Assembly: GCF_016598775.1 (NCBI RefSeq)
Contig: NZ_CP066802.1
Span: 248,001-312,000, forward strand
Direction of reading: 5' to 3'
Length of the DNA stretch: 64,000 nucleotides
DNA from: Actinomyces weissii
GTDB taxonomy: Bacteria; Actinomycetota; Actinomycetes; Actinomycetales; Actinomycetaceae
Positions 15,943 through 23,666 of the stretch are shown one piece after another (the first letter of the stretch is position 1; every line of letters starts with the position of its first letter). The notes under the pieces were generated by a model. It made no database searches and was not told the origin of the DNA. It worked only from the letters and a program-made list of their open reading frames with translations. The position numbers and the translations under genes were made by a program.

Positions 15943-17706
15943 ATGAGCACGCAGGCACCGTCCCGCCCAGACCAGCCGGACCCCAAGCCCCCAGTCGGCA
16001 CCCCCGCCGGAAGGACCGCGAACGCCGCCTCCTTCACCCTGGGCGTCCTCAGCTCCCTGGCCCAGGCCTGGACCCTCATAAGCGTCGGCCGCGCCCTAGG
16101 CGCCCTGGCTCCCACCCTCACCGGTGCGGGCACCACCCCCGGCCCCGTAGGGACCTACCTGGTACAGGCCCTGGTCGCCGCCCTGCTGGCCGCCCTCACC
16201 CAGGTGGGGGTAGAGACCGTCTCCCGCGCCTCCGCCACCAGCGAGGAGGCCCACCTGCGCCGTCGGGTCCTCAGCCACCTGCTGGACCTGGGGCCCGCGC
16301 GCGCCACCCACCTGCGCTCCGGCTCCACCGTCTCCCTGCTCACCGACGGCGCCGAGCGCGTGGCCCTCTACCGCCAGACCTTCCTGGCCCCCACCCTCGC
16401 CTCCGTGCTCGCCCCCGCCTTCGTGCTGGTGCTGCTGGCTGTGGCCGTCGACCCGCTGCCCTCCCTGGTGCTCGGGGCCGCCGTGGTGCTGGTGCCCGCC
16501 TTCATCACCTTCTTCCACAAGCACTCCCGCCGCTCCTCCGCCCGCTCCCGCCGCCAGCGAGCGCGCCTGGCCGGGGCCTACCTCGACGCCATACAGGGCC
16601 TGACCACCCTCACCCTGGCCCGCGCCGCCCACCGTACCGCCGTCGACCTGCGGCAGGCCGGTGAGGACAACCGCCGCGCCGTCATGGGGCTGCTGGCCGG
16701 GAACCAGCGCGTCATCTTCCTGACCGACTCCCTGTTCTCCCTGTTCTTCGTCACCGCCGCCGCCACGCTGGCCCTGGCCCGCCTGGCCGCCGGGGCGATC
16801 GACCTGGGCGGGGCGCTGGCCCTGGTGCTCACCTCCTTCGTGCTGCTTGAGCCCCTGGATCGGGTGGGGGCCTTCTTCTACGTGGGCATGGGAGGGATGG
16901 CCAACCAGCGGGCGATCCGCCAGGTGCTGGCCACCCAGCGCCCCCAAGGCGACCCCGAGACCGCCCCGGACAGGCAGCCTGCGGCCACCAGCGGCGGGCC
17001 CGGCGACGGCGTCGGCAGCCCCGCCCCCGCGGCCGAGACCGCGGAGCACCCCCTGAGACTGCAGCAGGTGACCGCCGCCTGGGAGGAGGGCCGCCCCGTG
17101 CTCAGCGGCGTCAGCCTGCAGCTGGAACCCGGCCAGAAGGTAGCGCTGGTGGGCCCCTCCGGCGCGGGCAAGTCCACCCTCATGTCCCTGGTGGGCGGCG
17201 ACCTGCTGCCCGCCGCCGGCAGCGTCCACGTGGCCGGCACCCCCCTGACCGCCGCCACCCAGGACGCCGTCAGGGCCGCCAGCGCCCTGGTGGCCCAGAG
17301 CACCTGGCTGTTCTGCGGGAGCATCGCCGACAACCTGCGAGTCGCCAACCCCCAGGCCACCACCGAGCAGCTGTGGCAGGCGCTCGCGGACGCCAACCTG
17401 GCCGAGGAGGTCCGCCTCATGCCCGAGGGGCTGGACACCGTGGTGGGCGAGATGGGTATGGGGCTGTCCGGCGGGCAGGCCCAGCGCGTCTCCCTGGCCC
17501 GCGCCTTCCTGGCCGACCGGCCCCTGCTGCTGCTGGACGAGCCCACCAGCCAGGTGGACCTGGCCGGGGAGGCCCAGATCCTCCAGGCCCTAGAACGCCT
17601 CTCCCAAGGGCGCACCGTGCTCACCGTCTCCCACCGCCAAGGCGCGGTCGACGGCGCGGACCGGGTGCTGCGGGTAGCGGACGGACGAGTCGAGGAGGTG
17701 GCCTGA
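15943..17706 (+). CDS. ABC exporter half-transporter (first of a heterodimeric pair)
   Basis: 587 residues: about six membrane helices (residues 25-330) then a nucleotide-binding domain with Walker A GPSGAGKST (about 404), signature LSGGQAQRVSLARA (about 508), Walker B LLLLDEPTS (about 533) and an H-loop SHRQGA. This is the fused exporter layout of CydD/IrtA-like proteins. ATG 15943 follows GAGGTGAG at ideal spacing. The gene is followed three bases later by its partner, so the two form one operon. A candidate DtxR/IdeR box sits upstream, which points to iron- or siderophore-related transport (IrtAB-like) more than cytochrome assembly (CydDC), and no cyd genes are nearby. The transported substrate cannot be read from the sequence. 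Confidence 0.82.
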   Translation: MSTQAPSRPDQPDPKPPVGTPAGRTANAASFTLGVLSSLAQAWTLISVGRALGALAPTLTGAGTTPGPVGTYLVQALVAALLAALTQVGVETVSRASATSEEAHLRRRVLSHLLDLGPARATHLRSGSTVSLLTDGAERVALYRQTFLAPTLASVLAPAFVLVLLAVAVDPLPSLVLGAAVVLVPAFITFFHKHSRRSSARSRRQRARLAGAYLDAIQGLTTLTLARAAHRTAVDLRQAGEDNRRAVMGLLAGNQRVIFLTDSLFSLFFVTAAATLALARLAAGAIDLGGALALVLTSFVLLEPLDRVGAFFYVGMGGMANQRAIRQVLATQRPQGDPETAPDRQPAATSGGPGDGVGSPAPAAETAEHPLRLQQVTAAWEEGRPVLSGVSLQLEPGQKVALVGPSGAGKSTLMSLVGGDLLPAAGSVHVAGTPLTAATQDAVRAASALVAQSTWLFCGSIADNLRVANPQATTEQLWQALADANLAEEVRLMPEGLDTVVGEMGMGLSGGQAQRVSLARAFLADRPLLLLDEPTSQVDLAGEAQILQALERLSQGRTVLTVSHRQGAVDGADRVLRVADGRVEEVA

Positions 17707-17709
17707 GCC

Positions 17710-19689
17710 ATGCGGAACCCTGCCAGCACCGCGAGCCCTGCCAGCACTGCCAGCCCCGTTAGCCCTGCCAGCACTACCGTTAGCCCTGCCAGCGCTACCG
17801 TTAGCCCTGCCAGCACCGACGGCGTCGTTGGTCCGGACAGCCCTGCCCCCACCCGGCGTGAGCTGATCTCCTGGCTCCTGCGGGTGACCCGCCCGGTCCT
17901 GCCCCCGCTGGCCGCCTCCACCCTGTGCCGTATCGCCGACCTGCTGGCGGGCGTGGGCCTGTTCGCCCTAGGGGCCTACGCCGCCGTCGCCACCGCCAGC
18001 GCCCTGGCCAGCGGCACCCCCGCCCCCTCCCTGCGGCAGGTGGTGGTGACCATGGTGGGGCTCAGCCTGGCCAAGGCCCTGCTGCGCTACGGCGAGCAGT
18101 TCCTGGGGCACTTCGTGGCCTTCAAGGCCCTGGAGCTGTTGCGCGCCGAGATCTTCCAGGCGCTCATCCCGCGCGCCCCCAAGGTCATGGCCACCTCCCG
18201 CTCCGGCGACCTGCTGGCCCGTGCCACCAAGGACGTGGACCGGATCGAGGTGTTCTTCGCCCACACCTTCGCCCCCATGGTCTCCGCCGTCGTGGTGCCC
18301 AGCGTGGTGCTGGTCGCCGTGGGGCTGGGCACCTCCTGGACCGTGGCCGGGGCTGCCCTGCCCTTCCTGCTGCTGGCCCTCCTGGTGGCGCCGCTGGCAG
18401 GCTGGGGCGCCGCCCTGGGCTCCTCCCGCGCCACCGCCGCGGCCCGCGCCGAGCTCACCAGCCACGTCACTGACACGATCCAGGGCATGAGCGAGGTCGT
18501 CGGCTACGGCCGCACCGCCGAGCGCCTGGCGGCCACCGCCCAGCTCGACGACGCCGTCGCCGCCGCCTTCCGTCCCGCCAGCCTGGCCGCCTCCCTGCGG
18601 CGTGGGGCTATCGCCCTGCTGGTGCTGGCCGGGCCGGTAGCGATGCTGGCTGCCGGGGCCCCCGCCGTCACCGCAGGGACGGTCTCTCTGGCCCCGCTGG
18701 CCGCCGCCGTGGCCGCCGTCGTGCGGCTGACCGAGTGCGTGCGGGGCGTGGAGGAGTTCGCCTCCTACCTCAACAACTCCTTTGCCTCGGCGGAGCGGGT
18801 CTACGCGGTGGTGCACGGGCCGGTGGAGGTCGTGGACGGCCGGACCGAGCTCCCCGCCCGCGCCGCGCCGTCGGTGCAGGACCGGGACGGCGGGCTGGCT
18901 GAGGGCGGCAGGTTGGCTGAGGGCGGCAGGCAGGCGGGACCTGAGCTGAGCTGGGAGGAGGTCACCTACTCCTACCCCGGCACCAGCGCGCAGGCTCTGC
19001 GTGGCGTGAGCCTGCGGGCCCAAGGAGGCCGGTGGACCAGCCTGGTGGGGGTCTCCGGCTCCGGCAAGACGACCCTGGCCCAGCTGGCCCTGCGCTTTGA
19101 CGACCCCAGCTCCGGGACCGTGCGGGTGGGTGGCTACGACCTGCGCGGGCTGACCGCCGACTCCCTGCGCCGCGAGGTGCACCTGGTCTCCCAGCGTGCC
19201 CACCTGTTCCGGGCCAGTATCGCGCAGAACCTGCGGCTGGCCGCCCCCCAGGCCACCGACGAGGAGCTGGAGGCCGCCTGCCGCACCGCCGGCATCCACG
19301 ACGACGTCATGGCCATGGAGCAGGGCTACCAGACCACCGTGGGCGAGCGGGGCGCCTCCCTGTCAGGTGGGCAGCGGCAGCGCCTGGCCCTGGCCCGCGG
19401 CCTGCTGGCCGAGCCCAGCGTGCTGGTGCTCGACGAGTTCACCTCCCACCTGGACCCGGCCCTGGAGGCGCGGGTGCGCGAGGGTGTGCAGCAGTGGGCC
19501 CGGCAGCGGGCGGTCACGGTCCTGGAGATAACCCACCGTCTGCGCTGGATCGAGCGGGCCGACCACGTGGTGGTCCTGGACGCCGGTGCCGTGGTGCAGG
19601 AGGGGGAGCCTGCGGGGCTGCTGGCGGTGGACGGGCCGCTGCGGCGCCTGGCCGCCCGCGAGGGGCTGGAGGCGGAGGCCCTGGTCTAG
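17710..19689 (+). CDS. ABC exporter half-transporter (second of the pair)
   Basis: 659 residues. A repetitive Ser/Pro/Ala/Thr tail (iterations of SPAST and TVSPAS, residues 3-38) precedes six membrane helices and a nucleotide-binding domain: GVSGSGKTT (about 446), LSGGQRQRLALARG (about 551), VLVLDEFTSHLD (about 574). The catalytic Glu after Walker B is present here and in the partner. The four-base junction with the upstream gene implies co-transcription and assembly as a heterodimer. The DNA under the N-terminal tail is itself a short tandem repeat (GCCAGCACTACCGTTAGCCC-like units), so length variation among strains would be expected. Substrate is unknown; see the partner for the iron-box argument. 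Confidence 0.82.
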   Translation: MRNPASTASPASTASPVSPASTTVSPASATVSPASTDGVVGPDSPAPTRRELISWLLRVTRPVLPPLAASTLCRIADLLAGVGLFALGAYAAVATASALASGTPAPSLRQVVVTMVGLSLAKALLRYGEQFLGHFVAFKALELLRAEIFQALIPRAPKVMATSRSGDLLARATKDVDRIEVFFAHTFAPMVSAVVVPSVVLVAVGLGTSWTVAGAALPFLLLALLVAPLAGWGAALGSSRATAAARAELTSHVTDTIQGMSEVVGYGRTAERLAATAQLDDAVAAAFRPASLAASLRRGAIALLVLAGPVAMLAAGAPAVTAGTVSLAPLAAAVAAVVRLTECVRGVEEFASYLNNSFASAERVYAVVHGPVEVVDGRTELPARAAPSVQDRDGGLAEGGRLAEGGRQAGPELSWEEVTYSYPGTSAQALRGVSLRAQGGRWTSLVGVSGSGKTTLAQLALRFDDPSSGTVRVGGYDLRGLTADSLRREVHLVSQRAHLFRASIAQNLRLAAPQATDEELEAACRTAGIHDDVMAMEQGYQTTVGERGASLSGGQRQRLALARGLLAEPSVLVLDEFTSHLDPALEARVREGVQQWARQRAVTVLEITHRLRWIERADHVVVLDAGAVVQEGEPAGLLAVDGPLRRLAAREGLEAEALV

Positions 19690-19786
19690 AGGGAAGCCTG
19701 GTCTAGGGGCTGGTTGGACTGGGGCTGGAGCCTTCATGGGGCGGTGTGGCGCCGTCGGGATGCCTGGGCGTGCCCGTCCCGTCCTG

Positions 19787-19849
19787 ACTTGTGCATTTCG
19801 GCGCGAGTGGTGCGGTATTCCGGCACCACTCGCGCCGAAATGCACAAGT
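19787..19849. repeat. Perfect 27-bp inverted repeat with 9-base loop
   Basis: Left arm 19787-19813 and right arm 19823-19849 are exact reverse complements (27 of 27), starting ACTTGTGCATTTCGGCGCG. No T-run follows. It lies 97 bp after the ABC exporter stop, within the 393-bp gap to the CDF gene. A related half-copy is at 39004-39032. It may be a terminator-like hairpin, but its length and perfection suggest a repeat element. Confidence 0.85.
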
Positions 19850-20012
19850 GGAGGTGCAGGGGTGCCCGGCGCACGGGGGGCGTCCCAGGGAGGGGCGGCC
19901 CGCCGTCGTCGGGATGCCTGGGCGGGATGTGGCAGCGGCCTGAGGCTGGGGAGTTGGGGTGCTGAGGTGCTTGCGCGGGGCTGTGCGGCGCCGTCGGGTG
20001 CTCTGGCGGGAC

Positions 20013-20073
20013 TTATCCACAGGAACTTAGGTGGACCTTACCGAACTCGCGGTACATATGTCCCGGTCTCGCG
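20013..20073 (-). repeat. Dispersed 22-bp/DnaA-box repeat, copy C
   Basis: Minus-strand copy: a full unit at 20052-20073 (plus strand GTACATATGTCCCGGTCTCG at its start), a partial unit ACCGAACTCGCG at 20040-20051, and an exact DnaA box TTATCCACA at 20013-20021. It begins 10 bp after the CDF gene stop. The rest of the gap (19850-20012) holds only imperfect copies of GCCGTCGGGATGCCTGGGCG. Confidence 0.8.
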
Positions 20074-20082
20074 GAGACTGGG

Positions 20083-21000
20083 TTAGACGTCGGTCTGGTC
20101 CTCGTAGCTCTTGGGGTCCTCGATAGGCTCCAGGTGCGCGGACACCCGCAGGTCCGGGTCCACCGCCACCAGCTCGTCGATCAGCGCCTCCGTGTAGTCG
20201 TGCCCCTTCTTGACGCTCCAGCTGCCGGGCACCAGCACGTGCAGCTCCGCGAAACGGCGGTTCCCGGCCTCACGCACCCGCACCGCGTGGAAGTCCGTCA
20301 CCCCCTCCCGCTGGTGACGGACCAGGACGGCCCGTATACGCGCCAAGGACTCCTGGGAGGGGGCGATGTCCATCAGCCCGGACACCGAGTCCCGCATCAG
20401 CGTGAACCCCACCCACATGATGTTCAGTCCCGCGCCCAGCGCCACCACCGCGTCCAGCACCGGGTAGCGGAACACCGCCACCAAGGCCACCCCCAGCAGC
20501 ACCGCCGCCGAGGTGAGCACGTCCGTGGACAGGTGCTTGGCGTCCGCCACCAAGGCGGTCGAGCCCTCCGCCGTGCCACGCCGGTACAGGACCCAGGCCA
20601 CCACCCCGTTGACCGCCGAGGCCACCAGGGAGATCAGCAGACCCACCCCCAGCTGCTCCGGCATGGACGGGCTGATGATCCGCTGCACCGCCGTCAGGAT
20701 GATGAACACCGCCGCCACGAAGATCATCACCCCCTCAACCACCGCCGAGAAGTACTCGGCCTTGGAGTGGCCGAAGTGGTGGTCGTCGTCTGCAGGCTTG
20801 ATAGAGATCCGCAGCACCACCAGGGCCACCACCGCCGCCACCAGGTTCACCAGTGACTCCGCGGCGTCAGAGAGCAGACCCACCGAGCCCGTCAGCCAGG
20901 CGGCCACACCCTTGAGGCTGATCGTCAGCACGGCGGCACCGATAGACAGCCACGCATAGGCAGACAGGTCCTTAGGCGGGGTGTAACGAGGTGAGCTCAC
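20083..21000 (-). CDS. Cation diffusion facilitator (CDF) family metal exporter
   Basis: About 305 residues. Six membrane helices are followed by a soluble C-terminal domain. The metal site residues are visible: SDAAESLVN in helix 2, HHFGHSKAEYFS in the loop after it, and HLSTDVLTS (HxxxD) in helix 5, the pattern of zinc/cadmium-type exporters, with FieF-like iron transport as an alternative. The C-terminal domain (VTDFHAVRVREAGNRRFAELHVLVPG) matches the ferredoxin-like dimerisation domain. CDF proteins expel divalent cations by proton antiport. GTG 21000 is chosen because everything upstream in frame (147 residues to 21441) is low-complexity and without hydrophobic segments. It is divergent from the TRIC-type gene. 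Confidence 0.88.
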   Translation of the reverse strand: MSSPRYTPPKDLSAYAWLSIGAAVLTISLKGVAAWLTGSVGLLSDAAESLVNLVAAVVALVVLRISIKPADDDHHFGHSKAEYFSAVVEGVMIFVAAVFIILTAVQRIISPSMPEQLGVGLLISLVASAVNGVVAWVLYRRGTAEGSTALVADAKHLSTDVLTSAAVLLGVALVAVFRYPVLDAVVALGAGLNIMWVGFTLMRDSVSGLMDIAPSQESLARIRAVLVRHQREGVTDFHAVRVREAGNRRFAELHVLVPGSWSVKKGHDYTEALIDELVAVDPDLRVSAHLEPIEDPKSYEDQTDV

Positions 21001-21548
21001 TGGGCGATTCTCGTAGCAGGGGTGCTGCCGGACAAGGCTGGTCAGCAAAACCGGCCCCTGGCGGTGGGGTGGCCGGTTGCCTGGGCGGTGAAGGGGCGTT
21101 GCTGCGGAACTGCGAGCGGGCGTCGCTGCGGAACTGTTCCCCTGGGTGGCGACGCCGGGGCGGGACGGTGCGCGGGGCCGGCTCCCCAGAGGGGCGTAGA
21201 CCGCCGCACGGGGCGGCCAGCGCGAGCAGCCGCTGGGAGAGCGTGTGCCTCCCAGGCTGCGGTGCTGTACAGCCAGGACCAGCTTGCTGCCCAGGACCGC
21301 AGGCAGGCTCCCCAGCGGGTGGGGGTTTCCGCTACTGTGGCGCCAGCCCGCCCGACTGGGGCCTGCTCCGGCACCTGCCCGGCTGGCCCGCAGGGGCGGG
21401 GATGCCCACTCCCAGGGTGCAGGCAGGTCAGACACACCCACAGCCGGGCCACGGCACGCCGTCGTCCCAGCCGCTGGGGGCCGCCTGCCGCTGCCCGCAC
21501 CACCGCCCTGTGCCCGCTGGAGAACGCCCGCCGTCAGGAGGAGACGCC
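21001..21548. other. 548-bp divergent intergenic region with no recognised feature
   Basis: This lies between the starts of the CDF gene (minus) and the TRIC gene (plus), so it should hold both promoters. I see no clear -10/-35 pair, no gene with a ribosome site and no known RNA motif. A short direct repeat GCTGCGGAACTG occurs at about 21099 and 21132. Confidence 0.4.
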
Positions 21549-22349
21549 GTGACGCTGCCCGACACCCTGCCCGAGGTGTTCCGCGTGGTGGACCTGTCCG
21601 GGGTGCTGCTCAACGGCATCCTGGGTGGGCTGATCGCCCGCCGCAAGAACTTCGACGTCGTCGGTTTCGTGGTGCTGGCGATCCTGACCGCCACCGCAGG
21701 CGGGATCCTGCGGGACGTGATGATCCAGGCCGGGCCGCCCTTCGCGCTCACCGACCCCTACTACCTCTACGCCGCCTGCGTGGGGGCGCTGGTGGCCTGG
21801 TTCGCCCGCTTCGAGTCGCGCCCGGCCCGCCGGCTGCTGGTGGTCGCCGACGCCGTGGTGCTGGGCACCTGGGCGGCCACCGGTGCCTACAAGGCATTGA
21901 ACGCGGGCCTGGGCGTGATGCCCGCCCTGCTGCTGGGCTGTATCACCGCCGTGGGGGGATCCATGATCCGCGACGTGTCCGTGGGGGAGACGCCAGCGGT
22001 CTTCGGCGGCAACAAGCTCTATGCCATACCGGCCTTCTGTGCGGCCGCCACCCAGGTGGCGGTGGTGCGTCTCGGGGGGAACGCCGACCTGGCGCTGCTG
22101 GCCGCCACCTGCGTGGGGGCGAGCCTGTGCCTGCTGGCGTACTGGCGCTCCTGGAAGCTGCCCGTGGTCTCTGACCGGGAGCGGCGGCGCATGGAGCGGC
22201 AGGTGTCCGAGGTGGTCGGCGCTGGTCGTCTGGGGGTGCTGCGGCGACGGCGCCCCAGGGTCGGGGTGGTGCCACCGCCTGCGCCTGGGGCTGGGGTGGT
22301 GCCACCAGCGCTGGTCGCAGAGGGTGAGGCCGGGCCTGGTGCCGAGTGA
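21549..22349 (+). CDS. TRIC/UPF0126 family membrane protein (putative cation channel)
   Basis: 266 residues from GTG 21549, which follows AGGAGGAG at good spacing. Seven hydrophobic segments form two similar halves, with the paired motifs ATAGGILRDVMI and AVGGSMIRDVSVG (GG...RD in each half), the hallmark of the UPF0126/trimeric intracellular cation channel family. Bacterial homologues form potassium-conducting trimers in vitro; the physiological role and ion in this organism are inferred only. The last 60 residues are a cytoplasmic Arg/Pro/Val-rich tail (RRRRPRVGVVPPP, then GAGVVPP) produced by a DNA duplication. It is divergent from the CDF metal exporter. Confidence 0.85.
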   Translation: MTLPDTLPEVFRVVDLSGVLLNGILGGLIARRKNFDVVGFVVLAILTATAGGILRDVMIQAGPPFALTDPYYLYAACVGALVAWFARFESRPARRLLVVADAVVLGTWAATGAYKALNAGLGVMPALLLGCITAVGGSMIRDVSVGETPAVFGGNKLYAIPAFCAAATQVAVVRLGGNADLALLAATCVGASLCLLAYWRSWKLPVVSDRERRRMERQVSEVVGAGRLGVLRRRRPRVGVVPPPAPGAGVVPPALVAEGEAGPGAE

Positions 22350-22605
22350 GCCGCTTCCGTCCCCCGGGGCTGTGCAGGCGCGCGAGGCCGGGCCTGGTGC
22401 CGGGTGGGCCGCTGCGGGGTGCGGGGAGGTCAGGTATAGGTCGTTCCAGCAGTGGAGGAGCGGGCTCAGAACCAGCCTGGCCGTCGGGGCCAGCAGTGCT
22501 GGGCCGCTGAGGTTCCGGGGGCGTGGCGCCGTCGTCGTCCGACGAAGGACCCTGTGCTGTCTGAACAGCCGGCTCCGGCGCCAGCTCCTGGCCCCAGGGA
22601 AAGGG

Positions 22606-22920
22606 TCAGCCGAGGGGCCGCAGCGTGCCCTCACCGGCGTCCACGGTGCTGCTCCGGCCTGCTGCCTTGGAGGTGTCCTCGCGTGAGCCGAAGAGACGGT
22701 CCTTGACGGCGTCGGCGACCTTGTCGGTCACGGCCTCGCCCTGCTTGCGCACGGCTGCGGAGACCTTGGCCTGGGCGGCGTCCACGCGCTCCCGGACGGC
22801 CGGGTTCTCGGCGACGTGCGCGGCGGCGGCCTTGAGGCGCTCGTACTGGGCGCGTCCGGCGCGGGTGCCCAGGACGTAGCCTGCGCCGAGCCCGAGGATG
22901 AAGGGAATCTTGCTGGCCAT
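22606..22920 (-). CDS. YtxH-like small membrane-associated protein
   Basis: 104 residues from ATG 22920, which follows AGGAGACC. A short N-terminal hydrophobic, Gly-rich helix (IPFILGLGAGYVLGTRAG) leads into a basic, Ala/Val/Lys-rich amphipathic helix (KAAAAHVAENPAVRERVDAA) as in YtxH-domain proteins, which are general-stress or envelope-associated proteins of unknown biochemistry. The conserved GYVLGTRAGR.QYE step is typical of the actinobacterial version. It is monocistronic; the 256 bp between it and the TRIC gene end and the 216 bp upstream hold nothing I could identify. Confidence 0.7.
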   Translation of the reverse strand: MASKIPFILGLGAGYVLGTRAGRAQYERLKAAAAHVAENPAVRERVDAAQAKVSAAVRKQGEAVTDKVADAVKDRLFGSREDTSKAAGRSSTVDAGEGTLRPLG

Positions 22921-23136
22921 GGGTGGTCTCCTGCACTGTGGGAGTTTTTGGGTGTGGTGACAGCCTACGGTGTGGCCGACCTGATCAGGCACCCGGGCGG
23001 CACGTCTCCGCGCCAGGCGAAGTTTACTGACGGCTCTTCGATCTCCGAAGCCTGCGCACGCGCCTGCGGCCTCTCAGCCTCTCTCCAGCAACGCCGCAAG
23101 GTCTGACGGTGCGGCGCCGCGCGGTCGGCGTCGTCG

Positions 23137-23625
23137 CTAATCCGCAGGGTTCCTCTCCTCCGGGTGGCGGGCGTAGTACGTCTCCACGTTCTGGTCCATC
23201 CAGGCGTCGTCGGCGCACCAGCGGCCGTCCTCGCCCCTGTACCAGGGCCAGGGCTCAGGCAGTGGCACCACCCTCCCGGCCTCCACCGCGAATCCGTTGC
23301 ACATGCGCGCCACATCCGCGACGATCTGCACCCACATGTCATAGAGCTCGCCGTGCGGCACGAAGCACTGCGTCATGATGCAGGGGACCCACTCGGCAGG
23401 CGGGCGCACACCGACCACCCGCTCCACCTCCCGACCGTCAATGACGATCATCGGGTGAGGCACCTCCAAAGCCGGGCGTTCTGGCCGCTCGTGCGGCACC
23501 AGCCCGAAGAGCGACTCATCCAGCGCCGGACTGATAGTGAACTTGGGGGTGCGCACGATCGTGGTCCCCAGGAACATGTTCACCTCAGGGACGTCGGGAG
23601 AGACGATTGTGATTACGCGGGGCAC
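23137..23625 (-). CDS. Hypothetical protein at the tail of the T7SS operon
   Basis: 162 residues, unrecognised. No signal peptide or membrane segment. It is rich in Pro, Val and aromatic residues, with VPHGELYDMWVQIVADVARMCNGF in the middle and an acidic, Trp-rich end (PEPWPWYRGEDGRWCADDAW). The GTG at 23625 follows AGAGGAG, so it is probably translated. It lies 41 bp after the eccC stop on the same strand and could share the operon. Size, charge and position would suit an immunity or accessory protein, but no motif supports that specifically. Confidence 0.6.
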   Translation of the reverse strand: MPRVITIVSPDVPEVNMFLGTTIVRTPKFTISPALDESLFGLVPHERPERPALEVPHPMIVIDGREVERVVGVRPPAEWVPCIMTQCFVPHGELYDMWVQIVADVARMCNGFAVEAGRVVPLPEPWPWYRGEDGRWCADDAWMDQNVETYYARHPEERNPAD

Positions 23626-23666
23626 GGCTGCTCCTCTGCTTGGCTGCTTCAGGGGTGGTTCAAGGT

